Assembly (NCBI GenBank): GCA_024400875.1
Contig: JAKSMB010000009.1
Location: 1 to 45,850, forward strand
Direction of reading: 5' to 3'
Source of the DNA: Bacteroidales bacterium
GTDB taxonomy: Bacteria > Bacteroidota > Bacteroidia > Bacteroidales > WCHB1-69
Length of the DNA: 45,850 bases
Shown: positions 8,991-16,632 of the stretch, piece by piece
Position numbering within the stretch: position 1 is the stretch's first letter
Layout of the letters: each line of letters starts with the position of its first letter
The notes under the pieces: model-generated
Told to the model about the DNA's origin: nothing
What the model saw: only the letters and a program-made list of their open reading frames with translations
The model's database searches: none
Translations under genes and position numbers: made by a program

Positions 8991-10442
8991 TTAAATTTTC
9001 ATTTTTTTATCGATATCATCCACGTAGAGTTTCATCTTCTTGTCTGTTTCGTACAAGTTTGAAACCGTTTTACAAGCATGGAGAACCGTTGCGTGATCTT
9101 TATTACCGCAATAAGCACCAATCAATGAGAGCGGTAGCTTCGTATATTTTTTAGCAAAATACATACTCAACTGACGCGCTTGAACAATCTCGCGCTTACG
9201 AGTATTCGCATTAATCGTGTCTGTTGGGATTTTGAAATAGTCGCAAATAATCTTCTGGATATACTCGATAGAGATCTCTTTCGCATTGGATTTCACATAC
9301 TTATCCACCATTTCCTTTGCCAGATCAACGGTAATGTCGCGGTGATTCAGGGAAGCTTGTGCGAGGATGGCAATCATAGCCCCCTCCAGCTCACGAGTGT
9401 TCGAAGTAACACGCAACGCCAAGTAGTCGATAACCTCTTTCGGGAATTTGATACCATTGTTTTCCAACTTCTGGGTAATGATGGCGATACGAGTTTCCAG
9501 ATCGGGGATCTGCAAATCGGCTGCCAAGCCCCATTTGAAACGGTTTAGCAGACGGGCTTCAAAACCAGCAATTTCCACTGGAGACTTATCTGCCGTGATG
9601 ATAATTTGCTTATTGCGTTGATGCAACCAGTTGAAAATATGGAAAAACTGCTCCTGCGTCTTACCTTTGGTCCCGGAAATGAACTGGATATCATCCATAA
9701 TAAGCACATCTACAGACTGATAGAACCACAGGAAATTGTTTGTATTGTTATTCTTCACTGCCTCCATATACTGCTGATAGAACATATCGGCAGAAACATA
9801 AACGACCGTCTTATCCGGATGGTTAATCTTCGTCTGAATACCAATAGCATTCACCAAATGGGTCTTACCCAAGCCAACTTCCGAGTAGATAAACAGAGGA
9901 TTAAACGCCGTCACACCAGGATCCTTGGCAACGGCATAACCTGCTGAGCGAGCGAGGCGATTGCAATCACCTTCCACATAATTCTCGAAAGTGAGCGATT
10001 CCACCAAATTGGACGGGATCTTTTTCTTTTGAATGCCCGGCAAAACAAACGGATCCGGGATATCGCGATTGGCCGTATTGAAGACGTCGATCGGGGCTTG
10101 CGTAGGAGGGTTGCTGACTGCTGGACGATTGTGTGACGGGAGCGTGATGGTTTGCGATTGCGTTGGTTCAGGTTTGCGTTCCATCACAATCTGATATTTG
10201 AGTTTTCCCGAAGGTCCCAGTTCTCTATGAATCACCCTCTTCAAAACGTCAACATACTTTTCTTCAAGAAATTCATAGTAAAGATGACTCGGCAACTGCA
10301 GCACCAAAGCATCCGCTTCCAGGGCTACTGGAACGATCGGCACGAACCAGGTTTCAAAAGCCTGAGGTTCCACAATGTCCTTGATCGTATCCATACAATT
10401 GGCCCATACTTGCTTATAGTCACGCGTGATTTTCGTCATCAT
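8991..10442 (-). CDS. dnaA: Chromosomal replication initiator DnaA
   Basis: The AAA+ protein that melts the replication origin. The order is standard: N-terminal DnaB-interacting domain I (1-90), a variable linker rich in Pro, Thr and Asn (about 90-145), then the AAA+ domain with Walker A around SEVGLGKTH (187-195) and Walker B LIMDDIQF (247-254). The C-terminal DNA-binding domain carries the family signature NKDHATVLHACKTV. Two consecutive ATG codons (10440-10442 and 10437-10439) could start it; neither has a Shine-Dalgarno sequence. dnaN and recF are not adjacent, as is usual in Bacteroidota. The upstream gap holds no convincing cluster of DnaA boxes, so I do not call an origin here. Confidence 0.96.
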   Translation of the reverse strand: MMTKITRDYKQVWANCMDTIKDIVEPQAFETWFVPIVPVALEADALVLQLPSHLYYEFLEEKYVDVLKRVIHRELGPSGKLKYQIVMERKPEPTQSQTITLPSHNRPAVSNPPTQAPIDVFNTANRDIPDPFVLPGIQKKKIPSNLVESLTFENYVEGDCNRLARSAGYAVAKDPGVTAFNPLFIYSEVGLGKTHLVNAIGIQTKINHPDKTVVYVSADMFYQQYMEAVKNNNTNNFLWFYQSVDVLIMDDIQFISGTKGKTQEQFFHIFNWLHQRNKQIIITADKSPVEIAGFEARLLNRFKWGLAADLQIPDLETRIAIITQKLENNGIKFPKEVIDYLALRVTSNTRELEGAMIAILAQASLNHRDITVDLAKEMVDKYVKSNAKEISIEYIQKIICDYFKIPTDTINANTRKREIVQARQLSMYFAKKYTKLPLSLIGAYCGNKDHATVLHACKTVSNLYETDKKMKLYVDDIDKKMKI

Positions 10443-10628
10443 ATACTCGTAAAGAATTATCTATTTTCCTATAATTTAACAAATTAACAATTTCAAATTG
10501 TCCATTTTTACGATTTGCAAAAATCAACAAAAAAAAGTTTAAAAAAAAGAGGTTTTAAACTTGTTTTTTAAAAAAATTATTCATAGGAAAATTGCAGATG
10601 ATTTAAAACAAATATCAGTTATATCACT
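10443..10628. other. AT-rich 186-bp gap upstream of dnaA
   Basis: It holds a weak hairpin (10535-10562) and a possible dnaA -7 box on the minus strand at 10518-10525 (GATTTTTG, one mismatch from TAnnTTTG). One near-match to a DnaA box lies at 10577-10585 (TTATTCATA, one mismatch). There is no gene. An autoregulated dnaA promoter is plausible; a replication origin is not supported. Confidence 0.4.
10531..10562 (-). terminator. Possible AT-rich terminator after the nucleotidyltransferase gene
   Basis: On the minus strand AAGTTTAAAA, an 8-base loop and TTTTAAACTT form a 10-bp stem followed by a long T run. The stem has only one G-C pair per side, so it is a weak hairpin. Its position between the nucleotidyltransferase gene and dnaA fits a terminator. 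Confidence 0.4.
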
Positions 10629-11348
10629 CTACGACAACACGTTTGACAAGACATTATACTTACCTACGTCCATCCATTCGTCTTGATCATGCAAATAGCC
10701 ATTTATTTTAAATTTGTTAACAACTTTCAGATAAAAAGGCGTAAGCGACATCTTCTCAACAGAAGGGATGGCCTTAACCACTGCTCTATTTACAAGATGT
10801 ATTCCGCTAAATGCCAAATCCATAGGGCATATTGGCTCAGACGACATATTAACATCTCCTGTAGCCACATTACGCCATCCGCAGAGGCGCATTGAATTTT
10901 GTTCAAAAACCAGATACCTGGACGTTTGACGCTGGCGCACGGCAAGAGTAACATCTGCTGCGGAAGTCAGATGTGCCTCTATCATCTTGCGGATATCGAG
11001 TGATGTCATTATATCCACATTATACAGCAAGAGCAATTCCGCATCCTCCAGCAAAGGTTCTGCGAATTTCAGTCCGCCCGCCGTATCACGCAGGTAAGCG
11101 CGTTCATCAGAGACACGGATGCGAGCCGGGAACGGATGTTGCCGAAGAAAGTCAATGATCTGATCCGCAAAATGATGCACATTCACGACAATGTCGGTAA
11201 TGCCGGCATCAATAATGCGTTCGACAACGTGTTGCAGAAGCGTCTTGCCTTGATATACCACCAAGGCCTTGGGCTTAGAAGCGGTAAGTGGATAGAGTCG
11301 TGTGCCCAATCCTGCCGCGAAAACGAAGGCTGTAATCTTTTTATCCAT
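10629..11348 (-). CDS. Sugar-phosphate nucleotidyltransferase, MurU/RmlA-like
   Basis: A 239-residue NTP-transferase that would join a sugar 1-phosphate to a nucleotide, giving an NDP-sugar. The signature is at the N-terminus: FAAGLGTRLYPL with the lysine in SKPKAL (Lys27). The metal-site region is YNVDIMTS and the sugar-binding block is LAFSGIHLVN. The compact length without a C-terminal beta-helix matches MurU (MurNAc-1-P uridylyltransferase of cell-wall recycling) better than full-size RmlA or GlmU. MurU usually sits beside its kinase AmgK, which is absent here, so the substrate stays open. The promoter box at 11359-11366 is so close to the ATG that the mRNA may have almost no leader. Confidence 0.8.
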   Translation of the reverse strand: MDKKITAFVFAAGLGTRLYPLTASKPKALVVYQGKTLLQHVVERIIDAGITDIVVNVHHFADQIIDFLRQHPFPARIRVSDERAYLRDTAGGLKFAEPLLEDAELLLLYNVDIMTSLDIRKMIEAHLTSAADVTLAVRQRQTSRYLVFEQNSMRLCGWRNVATGDVNMSSEPICPMDLAFSGIHLVNRAVVKAIPSVEKMSLTPFYLKVVNKFKINGYLHDQDEWMDVGKYNVLSNVLS

Positions 11349-11358
11349 AAGCAGAGCG

Positions 11359-11366
11359 CAAAAATA
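11359..11366 (-). promoter_or_regulatory. Nucleotidyltransferase promoter -7 box (TATTTTTG)
   Basis: A perfect TAnnTTTG followed by CGC on the minus strand, only 10 bp before the ATG at 11348. It is the left arm of an 11-bp inverted repeat shared with the divergent promoter. Confidence 0.65.
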
Positions 11367-11376
11367 ATATTTTTAC

Positions 11377-11384
11377 TATTTTTG
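11377..11384 (+). promoter_or_regulatory. Small-lipoprotein promoter -7 box (TATTTTTG)
   Basis: A perfect TAnnTTTG followed by CGC on the plus strand, 28 bp before the ATG at 11413. It is the right arm of the inverted repeat 11356-11387. Confidence 0.65.
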
Positions 11385-11412
11385 CGCCCCCAAACCAAAC
11401 CTATTTTTAAAT

Positions 11413-11796
11413 ATGAAGAAATTATTCTCTATCTGTTTGATTTTCTGCGCCGTATTACTCACAGGATGTCAACCGAAAAATATCACGACCGTTTACTCAA
11501 TTGGCTGTTTGGATTTCAATGTTAGCGCAAGTTCTGACGTCAATGGTTTCACAGAGTATATGAAATCCACCGTCGACTACAACCATACGCTTCAATTCAC
11601 TGGACTCACAATCGAAGAAAACGACGCCCAAGCAAAGAACTATTTCAACGAGCAACTTGCCAAAATCGACGCAGACTCAGCCTGTTCATTTCTCTATGGC
11701 AACGAGTTCATCGTATACGGTATCAACAGATCAGACGAAGAGAGAACTAGAATTATTGGGAAAGTCACCTATTCCGGAAATGGCGTTGTAAGATAG
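11413..11796 (+). CDS. Small lipoprotein of unknown function
   Basis: A 127-residue protein with a lipoprotein signal peptide (hydrophobic core FSICLIFCAVLL, lipobox LLTGC, Cys19). The mature part of about 108 residues is polar, with a C-terminal 'IGKVTYSGNG' strand. I recognise no domain. The region after the lipid anchor has further cysteines (GCLDF and SACSF) that could pair in the periplasm. The gene is transcribed from its own promoter at 11377-11384, divergent from the nucleotidyltransferase and convergent with pcm, 6 bp away. It is probably a real gene because of its signal peptide, promoter and codon pattern. Confidence 0.7.
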   Translation: MKKLFSICLIFCAVLLTGCQPKNITTVYSIGCLDFNVSASSDVNGFTEYMKSTVDYNHTLQFTGLTIEENDAQAKNYFNEQLAKIDADSACSFLYGNEFIVYGINRSDEERTRIIGKVTYSGNGVVR

Positions 11797-11802
11797 TCAG
11801 CG

Positions 11803-12450
11803 CTATTTCATACTCACCTTTTCTTTTAGCATTGGTACGAAGACGAAATCGCCAAAGGTTTCTTCTTCATAGTTATTGTCATCTAATTTGACTAGGCGTT
11901 TCATCACCTGAGCGTCCTCTCCTACTGGGATAACCATCACCCCTCCCACCGTCAATTGTTTCATCAACGTTTCAGGTACAACAGGGGCACCGCAGGTAAC
12001 AATCACCTTATCATACGGAGCATAGGTAGGAATACCATTAAAGCCATCGCCGTAGCGTGTAACCACATTTGGTGCCAGCTTACTCAGCAGTTTAGATGTT
12101 TTTTCATAGAGTCTTTGTTGGCGTTCAATAGAATAGACCTTGGCTCCCATTGCGTCAAGAATTGCCGCCTGGAAGCCAGAGCCCGTTCCTATTTCAAGTA
12201 CCTTTTCGCCTTTTTTCAGTTGCAGCAGTTGAGACTGGAACGCAACAGTAAAAGGATGTGATATAGTCTGTCCATTCATCAACTTAAGAGCCACATCCTC
12301 ATAAGCCTGATTCCACAGGAAAGATTCTACGAAGAGATGTCTGTCGACCTTATCAAAAGCCTCGAGCACATTTTCGTCATTAATCCCTTTATTCCTAAGT
12401 TTTTCAATCAGGCGTTTCTTCGCCCCGAGCATCAGATAGTTTACTGCCAT
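11803..12450 (-). CDS. pcm: Protein-L-isoaspartate O-methyltransferase
   Basis: It methylates isoaspartyl residues in aged proteins using S-adenosylmethionine, starting their repair. It has 215 residues, the usual size. The SAM-binding glycine motif is VLEIGTGSGFQ (84-94), followed by the acidic residue of SIERQ. The family block ISHPFTVAFQSQLL (63-76) precedes it. The later stretches RYGDGFNG and DKVIVTCGAP are characteristic. A -7 box at 12471-12478 gives it its own promoter, so it need not depend on clpB just upstream. The two genes share a protein-damage theme. Confidence 0.95.
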   Translation of the reverse strand: MAVNYLMLGAKKRLIEKLRNKGINDENVLEAFDKVDRHLFVESFLWNQAYEDVALKLMNGQTISHPFTVAFQSQLLQLKKGEKVLEIGTGSGFQAAILDAMGAKVYSIERQQRLYEKTSKLLSKLAPNVVTRYGDGFNGIPTYAPYDKVIVTCGAPVVPETLMKQLTVGGVMVIPVGEDAQVMKRLVKLDDNNYEEETFGDFVFVPMLKEKVSMK

Positions 12451-12470
12451 ACAACATTATATATATGATG

Positions 12471-12478
12471 CAAAAATA
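12471..12478 (-). promoter_or_regulatory. pcm promoter -7 box (TATTTTTG)
   Basis: A perfect TAnnTTTG followed by C on the minus strand, 20 bp before the pcm ATG, in the 51-bp gap after clpB. Confidence 0.65.
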
Positions 12479-12501
12479 CGAAAAATAGAAGTACTTTCCT
12501 A

Positions 12502-15099
12502 TCACTTTTTATAGAAGACAAACTTTCCGTCCTCTACAGAGTCGACCACAATCGTACAATCGCGATCTATATCTTCAGCCAGCAGTACTTTAGAAAGTTC
12601 ATTCAATATTCGTTTTTGTATCACACGCTTCAATGGTCGAGCGCCATACATCGGATCGTAACCCAAATCGAGCAGCAATTCCATTGCATAACGGCTAAAC
12701 TCAATCTTGATATTCCGTTGTTCAAGAAGTTGCCCCAACTGTTCCAATTGCAGGTTGATAATATCCTTAATCTCTCGTTTTGAGAGGGGCTGGAACATCA
12801 CGATTTCATCTATACGATTCAGGAATTCTGGTTTCAGAGTCTTCTTCAACAAATCCGTAACCTCTGCTTTTGTTCTCTCAAACACTTCGAAATCGGAATA
12901 ACGCGCCCTATCCGCATAGTTATCCTGAATGATGTTGGATCCCAAGTTAGATGTCATAATGATAATCGTATTTTTAAAATCGGCAACACGTCCTTTGTTA
13001 TCGGTAAGTCTACCATCATCAAGAACTTGCAGCAATATGTTAAAGACATCGGGATGAGCCTTTTCTATTTCATCAAACAAAATGACTGAATAGGGTTTGC
13101 GGCGTACTTTTTCTGTCAGCTGACCACCTTCATCGTAGCCCACATAACCCGGAGGAGAGCCAATCAGACGAGAAACAGAATAGGACTCCTGAAACTCGCT
13201 CATATCAAATCGGATCATCGCATCTTCCGTATTGAAGAGGTATTCCGCCAGCGCTTTAGCCAGTTCAGTCTTACCTACGCCAGTCGTACCCATAAAGATA
13301 AAAGAGCCAATAGGGCGTTTGGCATCCTGCAAGCCGGCGCGGCTTCTTCGTATAGCATCCGAAACAGCCCCGATGGCTTCCTCCTGGCCAACCACACGTT
13401 TATGCAGTTCCTCCTCCAAGTGCAGGAGCTTTGACTTTTCGCTTTGCATCATCTTGGCTACGGGTATACCCGTCCAACGTGCCACCACCTCAGCAATATC
13501 ATCACTGTCAACTTTCTCATCAATCATTGCATTGTCGCCCTGCAGCACCTCCAATTCTTGTTGAAGAGTCACAATCTGATCTTCAGCATTTTTTATCAAG
13601 CCATAGCGCAACTCAGCCACTCGACCATAATTGCCTTGGCGTTCCTGATCTGCCGCCTCCAACTTATAATCTTCAATCTGATCCTTCAGATGTTGTATCT
13701 TATCCATAATATCCTTCTCACTACGCCACTTCGTTGAGATCTCGTTGCGCACCTCCTGAAGTTCAGCAATTTTCTTGCTCAGCACTTCCACTTTTTCAGC
13801 ATCATTTTCCCGTTTAATAGCCTCACGTTCAATCTCCAGCTGACAGATCTTATGTTCCACATCATCCAGTTCTTCTGGCACAGAGTTGATTTCAAGCTTC
13901 AATTTGGCAGCTGCCTCATCGATCAGATCTATCGCCTTATCCGGCAAAAAACGGTCACCAATATAGCGTTGAGAGAGTTCCACTGCCGTAATGATAGCCT
14001 CATCCATAATTTTAACCTGGTGATGACTCTCATAGCGCTCCTTCAAACCTCGAAGGATAGATATAGCGTCGTACTTATCTGGTTCTTCAATCTTTACAGG
14101 TTGGAAGCGGCGTTCAAGCGCCTTATCTTTTTCAAAATATTTTTGATATTCGTTGAGGGTCGTTGCGCCTATGGAGCGAAGTTCACCGCGGGCGAGGGCA
14201 GGTTTAAGAATGTTGGCAGCATCCATTGCGCCGTCGCCGGAAGCACCTGCGCCTACCAACGTATGAATTTCATCTATAAACAATATTATCTCCCCATTTG
14301 AGCTAATCACCTCATTGACAACAGCCTTGAGACGTTCCTCGAATTCGCCCTTATACTTAGCGCCAGCAATCAAAGCGCCCATATCTAAAGAATAGAGCTG
14401 CTTCGACTTCAGATTTTCAGGAATATCCCCACTCACAAGACGTTGGGCAAGTCCTTCTGCAATAGCAGTTTTACCCACGCCGGCCTCACCAATAAGGATC
14501 GGGTTGTTTTTTGTTCTTCGAGACAGAATCTGAAGCACTCTACGGATTTCCTCGTCGCGTCCGATCACAGGATCGAGTTTACCCTTGCGTGCCATTTCAT
14601 TCAGATTCTTAGCATATTTATTTAACGCATTATAGGTTTCCTCATTGGAAGCACTTGTCACCTTGCCGCCTTTATGCAACTCATTGATAGCGCTTTGCAA
14701 ACCTTTTTCTGTCATACCAGCATCTTTCAGAATTTGAGCGCCCTTATCGTTCGCCATCAGGATTCCATAGAGCAGGTGCTCGATTGATACAAATTCATCG
14801 CCCGATTTTTCGCAAAATACGATAGCCTTTTGCACAGCAGTTTGCGCGCCACCTGCCAAATAAAAATCCCCGCCAGTAACTTTGGGCAAGCAAGCAATTT
14901 CGCGATCCACAACGGCGGCAACAGCCTTAGGATTGCACTCTTGTTTCTTCATCAGAAATGGCACAACATTATCGTCCACTTCCAACATAGACTTGATCAA
15001 GTGAAGTGTTTCAATCTGCTGGTTCTGATTACGCATAGCAATCATCTGAGCATTTGAAAGCACCTCTTGTGTTTTAATGGTTAGATTGTTTGGATTCAT
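12502..15099 (-). CDS. clpB: ATP-dependent disaggregase ClpB
   Basis: A Hsp100 chaperone that threads aggregated proteins through a hexameric ring together with DnaK. It has 865 residues, the normal length. The N-domain covers about 1-145. NBD1 has Walker A GEAGVGKT (204-211) and the [15 protein letters not shown] pore-loop region. A long coiled-coil middle domain spans about 400-530 ([18 protein letters not shown]). NBD2 has Walker [10 protein letters not shown] near 605 and the GYVGYDEGG pore loop. The M-domain separates it from ClpA and ClpC. The upstream region carries a sigma-54-type promoter and a palindrome instead of the ordinary TAnnTTTG box, suggesting separate stress control. Confidence 0.97.
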   Translation of the reverse strand: MNPNNLTIKTQEVLSNAQMIAMRNQNQQIETLHLIKSMLEVDDNVVPFLMKKQECNPKAVAAVVDREIACLPKVTGGDFYLAGGAQTAVQKAIVFCEKSGDEFVSIEHLLYGILMANDKGAQILKDAGMTEKGLQSAINELHKGGKVTSASNEETYNALNKYAKNLNEMARKGKLDPVIGRDEEIRRVLQILSRRTKNNPILIGEAGVGKTAIAEGLAQRLVSGDIPENLKSKQLYSLDMGALIAGAKYKGEFEERLKAVVNEVISSNGEIILFIDEIHTLVGAGASGDGAMDAANILKPALARGELRSIGATTLNEYQKYFEKDKALERRFQPVKIEEPDKYDAISILRGLKERYESHHQVKIMDEAIITAVELSQRYIGDRFLPDKAIDLIDEAAAKLKLEINSVPEELDDVEHKICQLEIEREAIKRENDAEKVEVLSKKIAELQEVRNEISTKWRSEKDIMDKIQHLKDQIEDYKLEAADQERQGNYGRVAELRYGLIKNAEDQIVTLQQELEVLQGDNAMIDEKVDSDDIAEVVARWTGIPVAKMMQSEKSKLLHLEEELHKRVVGQEEAIGAVSDAIRRSRAGLQDAKRPIGSFIFMGTTGVGKTELAKALAEYLFNTEDAMIRFDMSEFQESYSVSRLIGSPPGYVGYDEGGQLTEKVRRKPYSVILFDEIEKAHPDVFNILLQVLDDGRLTDNKGRVADFKNTIIIMTSNLGSNIIQDNYADRARYSDFEVFERTKAEVTDLLKKTLKPEFLNRIDEIVMFQPLSKREIKDIINLQLEQLGQLLEQRNIKIEFSRYAMELLLDLGYDPMYGARPLKRVIQKRILNELSKVLLAEDIDRDCTIVVDSVEDGKFVFYKK

Positions 15100-15138
15100 A
15101 TCACTTTTTCCTTTCTATTTTTTGACGGGGCGATTAAG

Positions 15139-15155
15139 TGCAATTACGTTGCCAA
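15139..15155 (-). promoter_or_regulatory. Sigma-54-type promoter of clpB
   Basis: Read on the minus strand: TTGGCAACGTAATTGCA. This matches the sigma-54 pattern YTGGCACG-N4-TTGCW with the invariant GG and GC doublets exactly 10 bp apart. A start about 12 bp past the GC gives a leader of roughly 30 nt before the clpB ATG at 15099. No TAnnTTTG box is present on this strand in the gap. Confidence 0.6.
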
Positions 15156-15166
15156 ACTTTCTTCAG

Positions 15167-15179
15167 TGACAAAATGTCA
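15167..15179. promoter_or_regulatory. Palindrome TGACA-AAA-TGTCA upstream of clpB
   Basis: A 5-bp perfect inverted repeat with a 3-bp spacer, centred about 20 bp upstream of the -24 element. Its position suits an operator or activator site for the clpB promoter, and possibly for the divergent DUF4230 genes. No binding protein is known from the sequence. Confidence 0.4.
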
Positions 15180-15238
15180 GCACTTAAACCTTTAGTCCTC
15201 TCACAAAGTCTACCCTGCTGTTTTTAAATTTCATTGTT

Positions 15239-15853
15239 ATGAATAGAACATTATTAATCTGCATACTTTGTCTTGGTGCATGGCTTACAGCCTGTAAATC
15301 CTCAACAGAGAACAGCAGCGAGGCACTTCCCCAACAAATCAAGAAAGCGTTGACGCTCAACGAGAAGGTCGCCCTTAAGATGTCTGAGCTCACCGACTTG
15401 GCAGACTTAGGAACCGTAGAGTACACCGTCACCAAAATCATCCAATCCAAGGATGACGACAAATGGTACAAGATTGGCGACCGTCGGGTGTTATTCAGCT
15501 GCACCGCCTATTTGAAAGCTGGCATTGATATGAGCCAGTTCAATCCTTCCAGCATCAGCATCAACGAAGAAAGCAAATCTATCACCATCACCCTACCCAA
15601 GGCTAAGTTATTATCCTTCAACATGCCACCGGAGAAATGCAAGTTGGAGTATGAAAAAGTTGGGTTCTTCCGTTCCAACTTCACCTCCGCCGACCGCAAC
15701 CAGCTGTTAAAATTAGGAGAGAAGCAAATCCGAGCAGGCATACCCGAAATGGGCATCTATCAGGAAGCAGAAGCCAACGCAACTCTTTTCTTCCGCAGCA
15801 TCTTTCAAGAGTTAGGATTTGAAAACATCACCATTAAATTCGCAAAGTTATGA
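15239..15853 (+). CDS. DUF4230 lipoprotein
   Basis: A 204-residue protein with a lipoprotein signal (CILCLGAWLTAC, Cys19). The rest fits DUF4230: early strand LGTVEYTVTKII, then the conserved core FSCTAYLKAGIDMSQF, the block SITITLPKAKLLS, and a C-terminal helical part ending in a beta strand (ITIKFAKL). The function of the family is unknown; it is widespread and often occurs in pairs as here. Its stop overlaps the start of the next DUF4230 gene by four bases (ATGA), so the two are translationally coupled and probably form a complex or act on the same target. The promoter is uncertain: only an imperfect box (TATTTTTTG, one base too long) lies at 15117-15125. Confidence 0.8.
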   Translation: MNRTLLICILCLGAWLTACKSSTENSSEALPQQIKKALTLNEKVALKMSELTDLADLGTVEYTVTKIIQSKDDDKWYKIGDRRVLFSCTAYLKAGIDMSQFNPSSISINEESKSITITLPKAKLLSFNMPPEKCKLEYEKVGFFRSNFTSADRNQLLKLGEKQIRAGIPEMGIYQEAEANATLFFRSIFQELGFENITIKFAKL

Positions 15854-16506
15854 AATCAATGAAATGTTGGATCAAAGTCACTATCGCAATTGCGCTTATG
15901 GCAGCGTTGACCTTCGGGATCATCTATTTGACAAAGAGAGCGAAGCAAGTCAATCTCAATCCATTCAAGCAAGAATTGCAAATTGAAAACACTCGTAACG
16001 TCATCACCGAGATACGTAAAATTTCAGAACTTACTACGGCATCATTTTTCGAAGAAGTTGTCATTCACGAAGAAAAGCCATCTGAGAGTTTGGGCGGCAA
16101 AACCATCAACACGGTTACTGGCATTTTCAAAAGCGACAAATCCGACGCCACCATCAAAGACAACATCGTCATCATTGCCCACGGCACCGTTCGCGCCGGC
16201 ATCGACTTGTCAAAGATTGAAGAAAGTGACCTTCAAGTCGTTAACGACAGCACCATCACACTAAGGATTCCAAAGGCAAGCATCCTAGACATCAGCATCA
16301 ACCCTTCCGACTTAGACATATACATCGAAGATGGGAAATGGAGTCATCTGCAAGTCACGCGGGTTGAACAGAAAGCTCAAAAGAAGATACAGGATGACGC
16401 CATCAAGGATGGTTTACTTGACAAAGCCACACAGTCGGCCCAACACAAGCTCACACAATTCTTAAAAGGTTTAGGATTCAAGAAGATAGACATCATCATC
16501 AAATAG
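15850..16506 (+). CDS. DUF4230 protein with N-terminal membrane anchor
   Basis: The second DUF4230 protein, 218 residues. Instead of a lipobox it has a transmembrane segment at about residues 8-26 (WIKVTIAIALMAALTFGIIYL) followed by KRAK, so the domain should face the periplasm. It repeats the order seen in the upstream partner: ASFFEEVVIHEE, then IVIIAHGTVRAGIDLSKI, then STITLRIPKASILD, and a final strand KKIDIIIK. The two proteins are clearly paralogous in layout but differ in anchoring. The 4-base ATGA overlap with the upstream gene and the strong terminator 9 bp past the stop make a two-gene operon. Confidence 0.8.
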   Translation: MKSMKCWIKVTIAIALMAALTFGIIYLTKRAKQVNLNPFKQELQIENTRNVITEIRKISELTTASFFEEVVIHEEKPSESLGGKTINTVTGIFKSDKSDATIKDNIVIIAHGTVRAGIDLSKIEESDLQVVNDSTITLRIPKASILDISINPSDLDIYIEDGKWSHLQVTRVEQKAQKKIQDDAIKDGLLDKATQSAQHKLTQFLKGLGFKKIDIIIK

Positions 16507-16514
16507 CAGAGATC

Positions 16515-16548
16515 AAGTCCATTCGCCTAGTGGCGAATGGACTTTTTT
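16515..16548 (+). terminator. Strong terminator of the DUF4230 operon
   Basis: A 13-bp perfect stem (AAGTCCATTCGCC / GGCGAATGGACTT) with a 3-base loop and a T run of six. It sits directly after the second DUF4230 stop codon. Confidence 0.9.
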
Positions 16549-16598
16549 CGTATCTGCAATCCACAACATACAATATATTATTATACATCTATTTTTAT

Positions 16599-16606
16599 TA
16601 TCTTTG
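16599..16606 (+). promoter_or_regulatory. Porin promoter -7 box (TATCTTTG)
   Basis: A perfect TAnnTTTG followed by CGC, 26 bp before the porin ATG at 16633 and 50 bp after the preceding terminator. It may also drive the fumC run downstream, since no promoter box is seen before fumC. Confidence 0.7.
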
Positions 16607-16632
16607 CGCAGTAATAAAAACAGCACGGATAT

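Noticed and set aside
10443-10628. Replication origin next to dnaA
   Set aside because: The gap is AT-rich, but only one imperfect DnaA-box-like sequence (TTATTCATA) was found and no repeated boxes on either strand. dnaN and recF are not adjacent.
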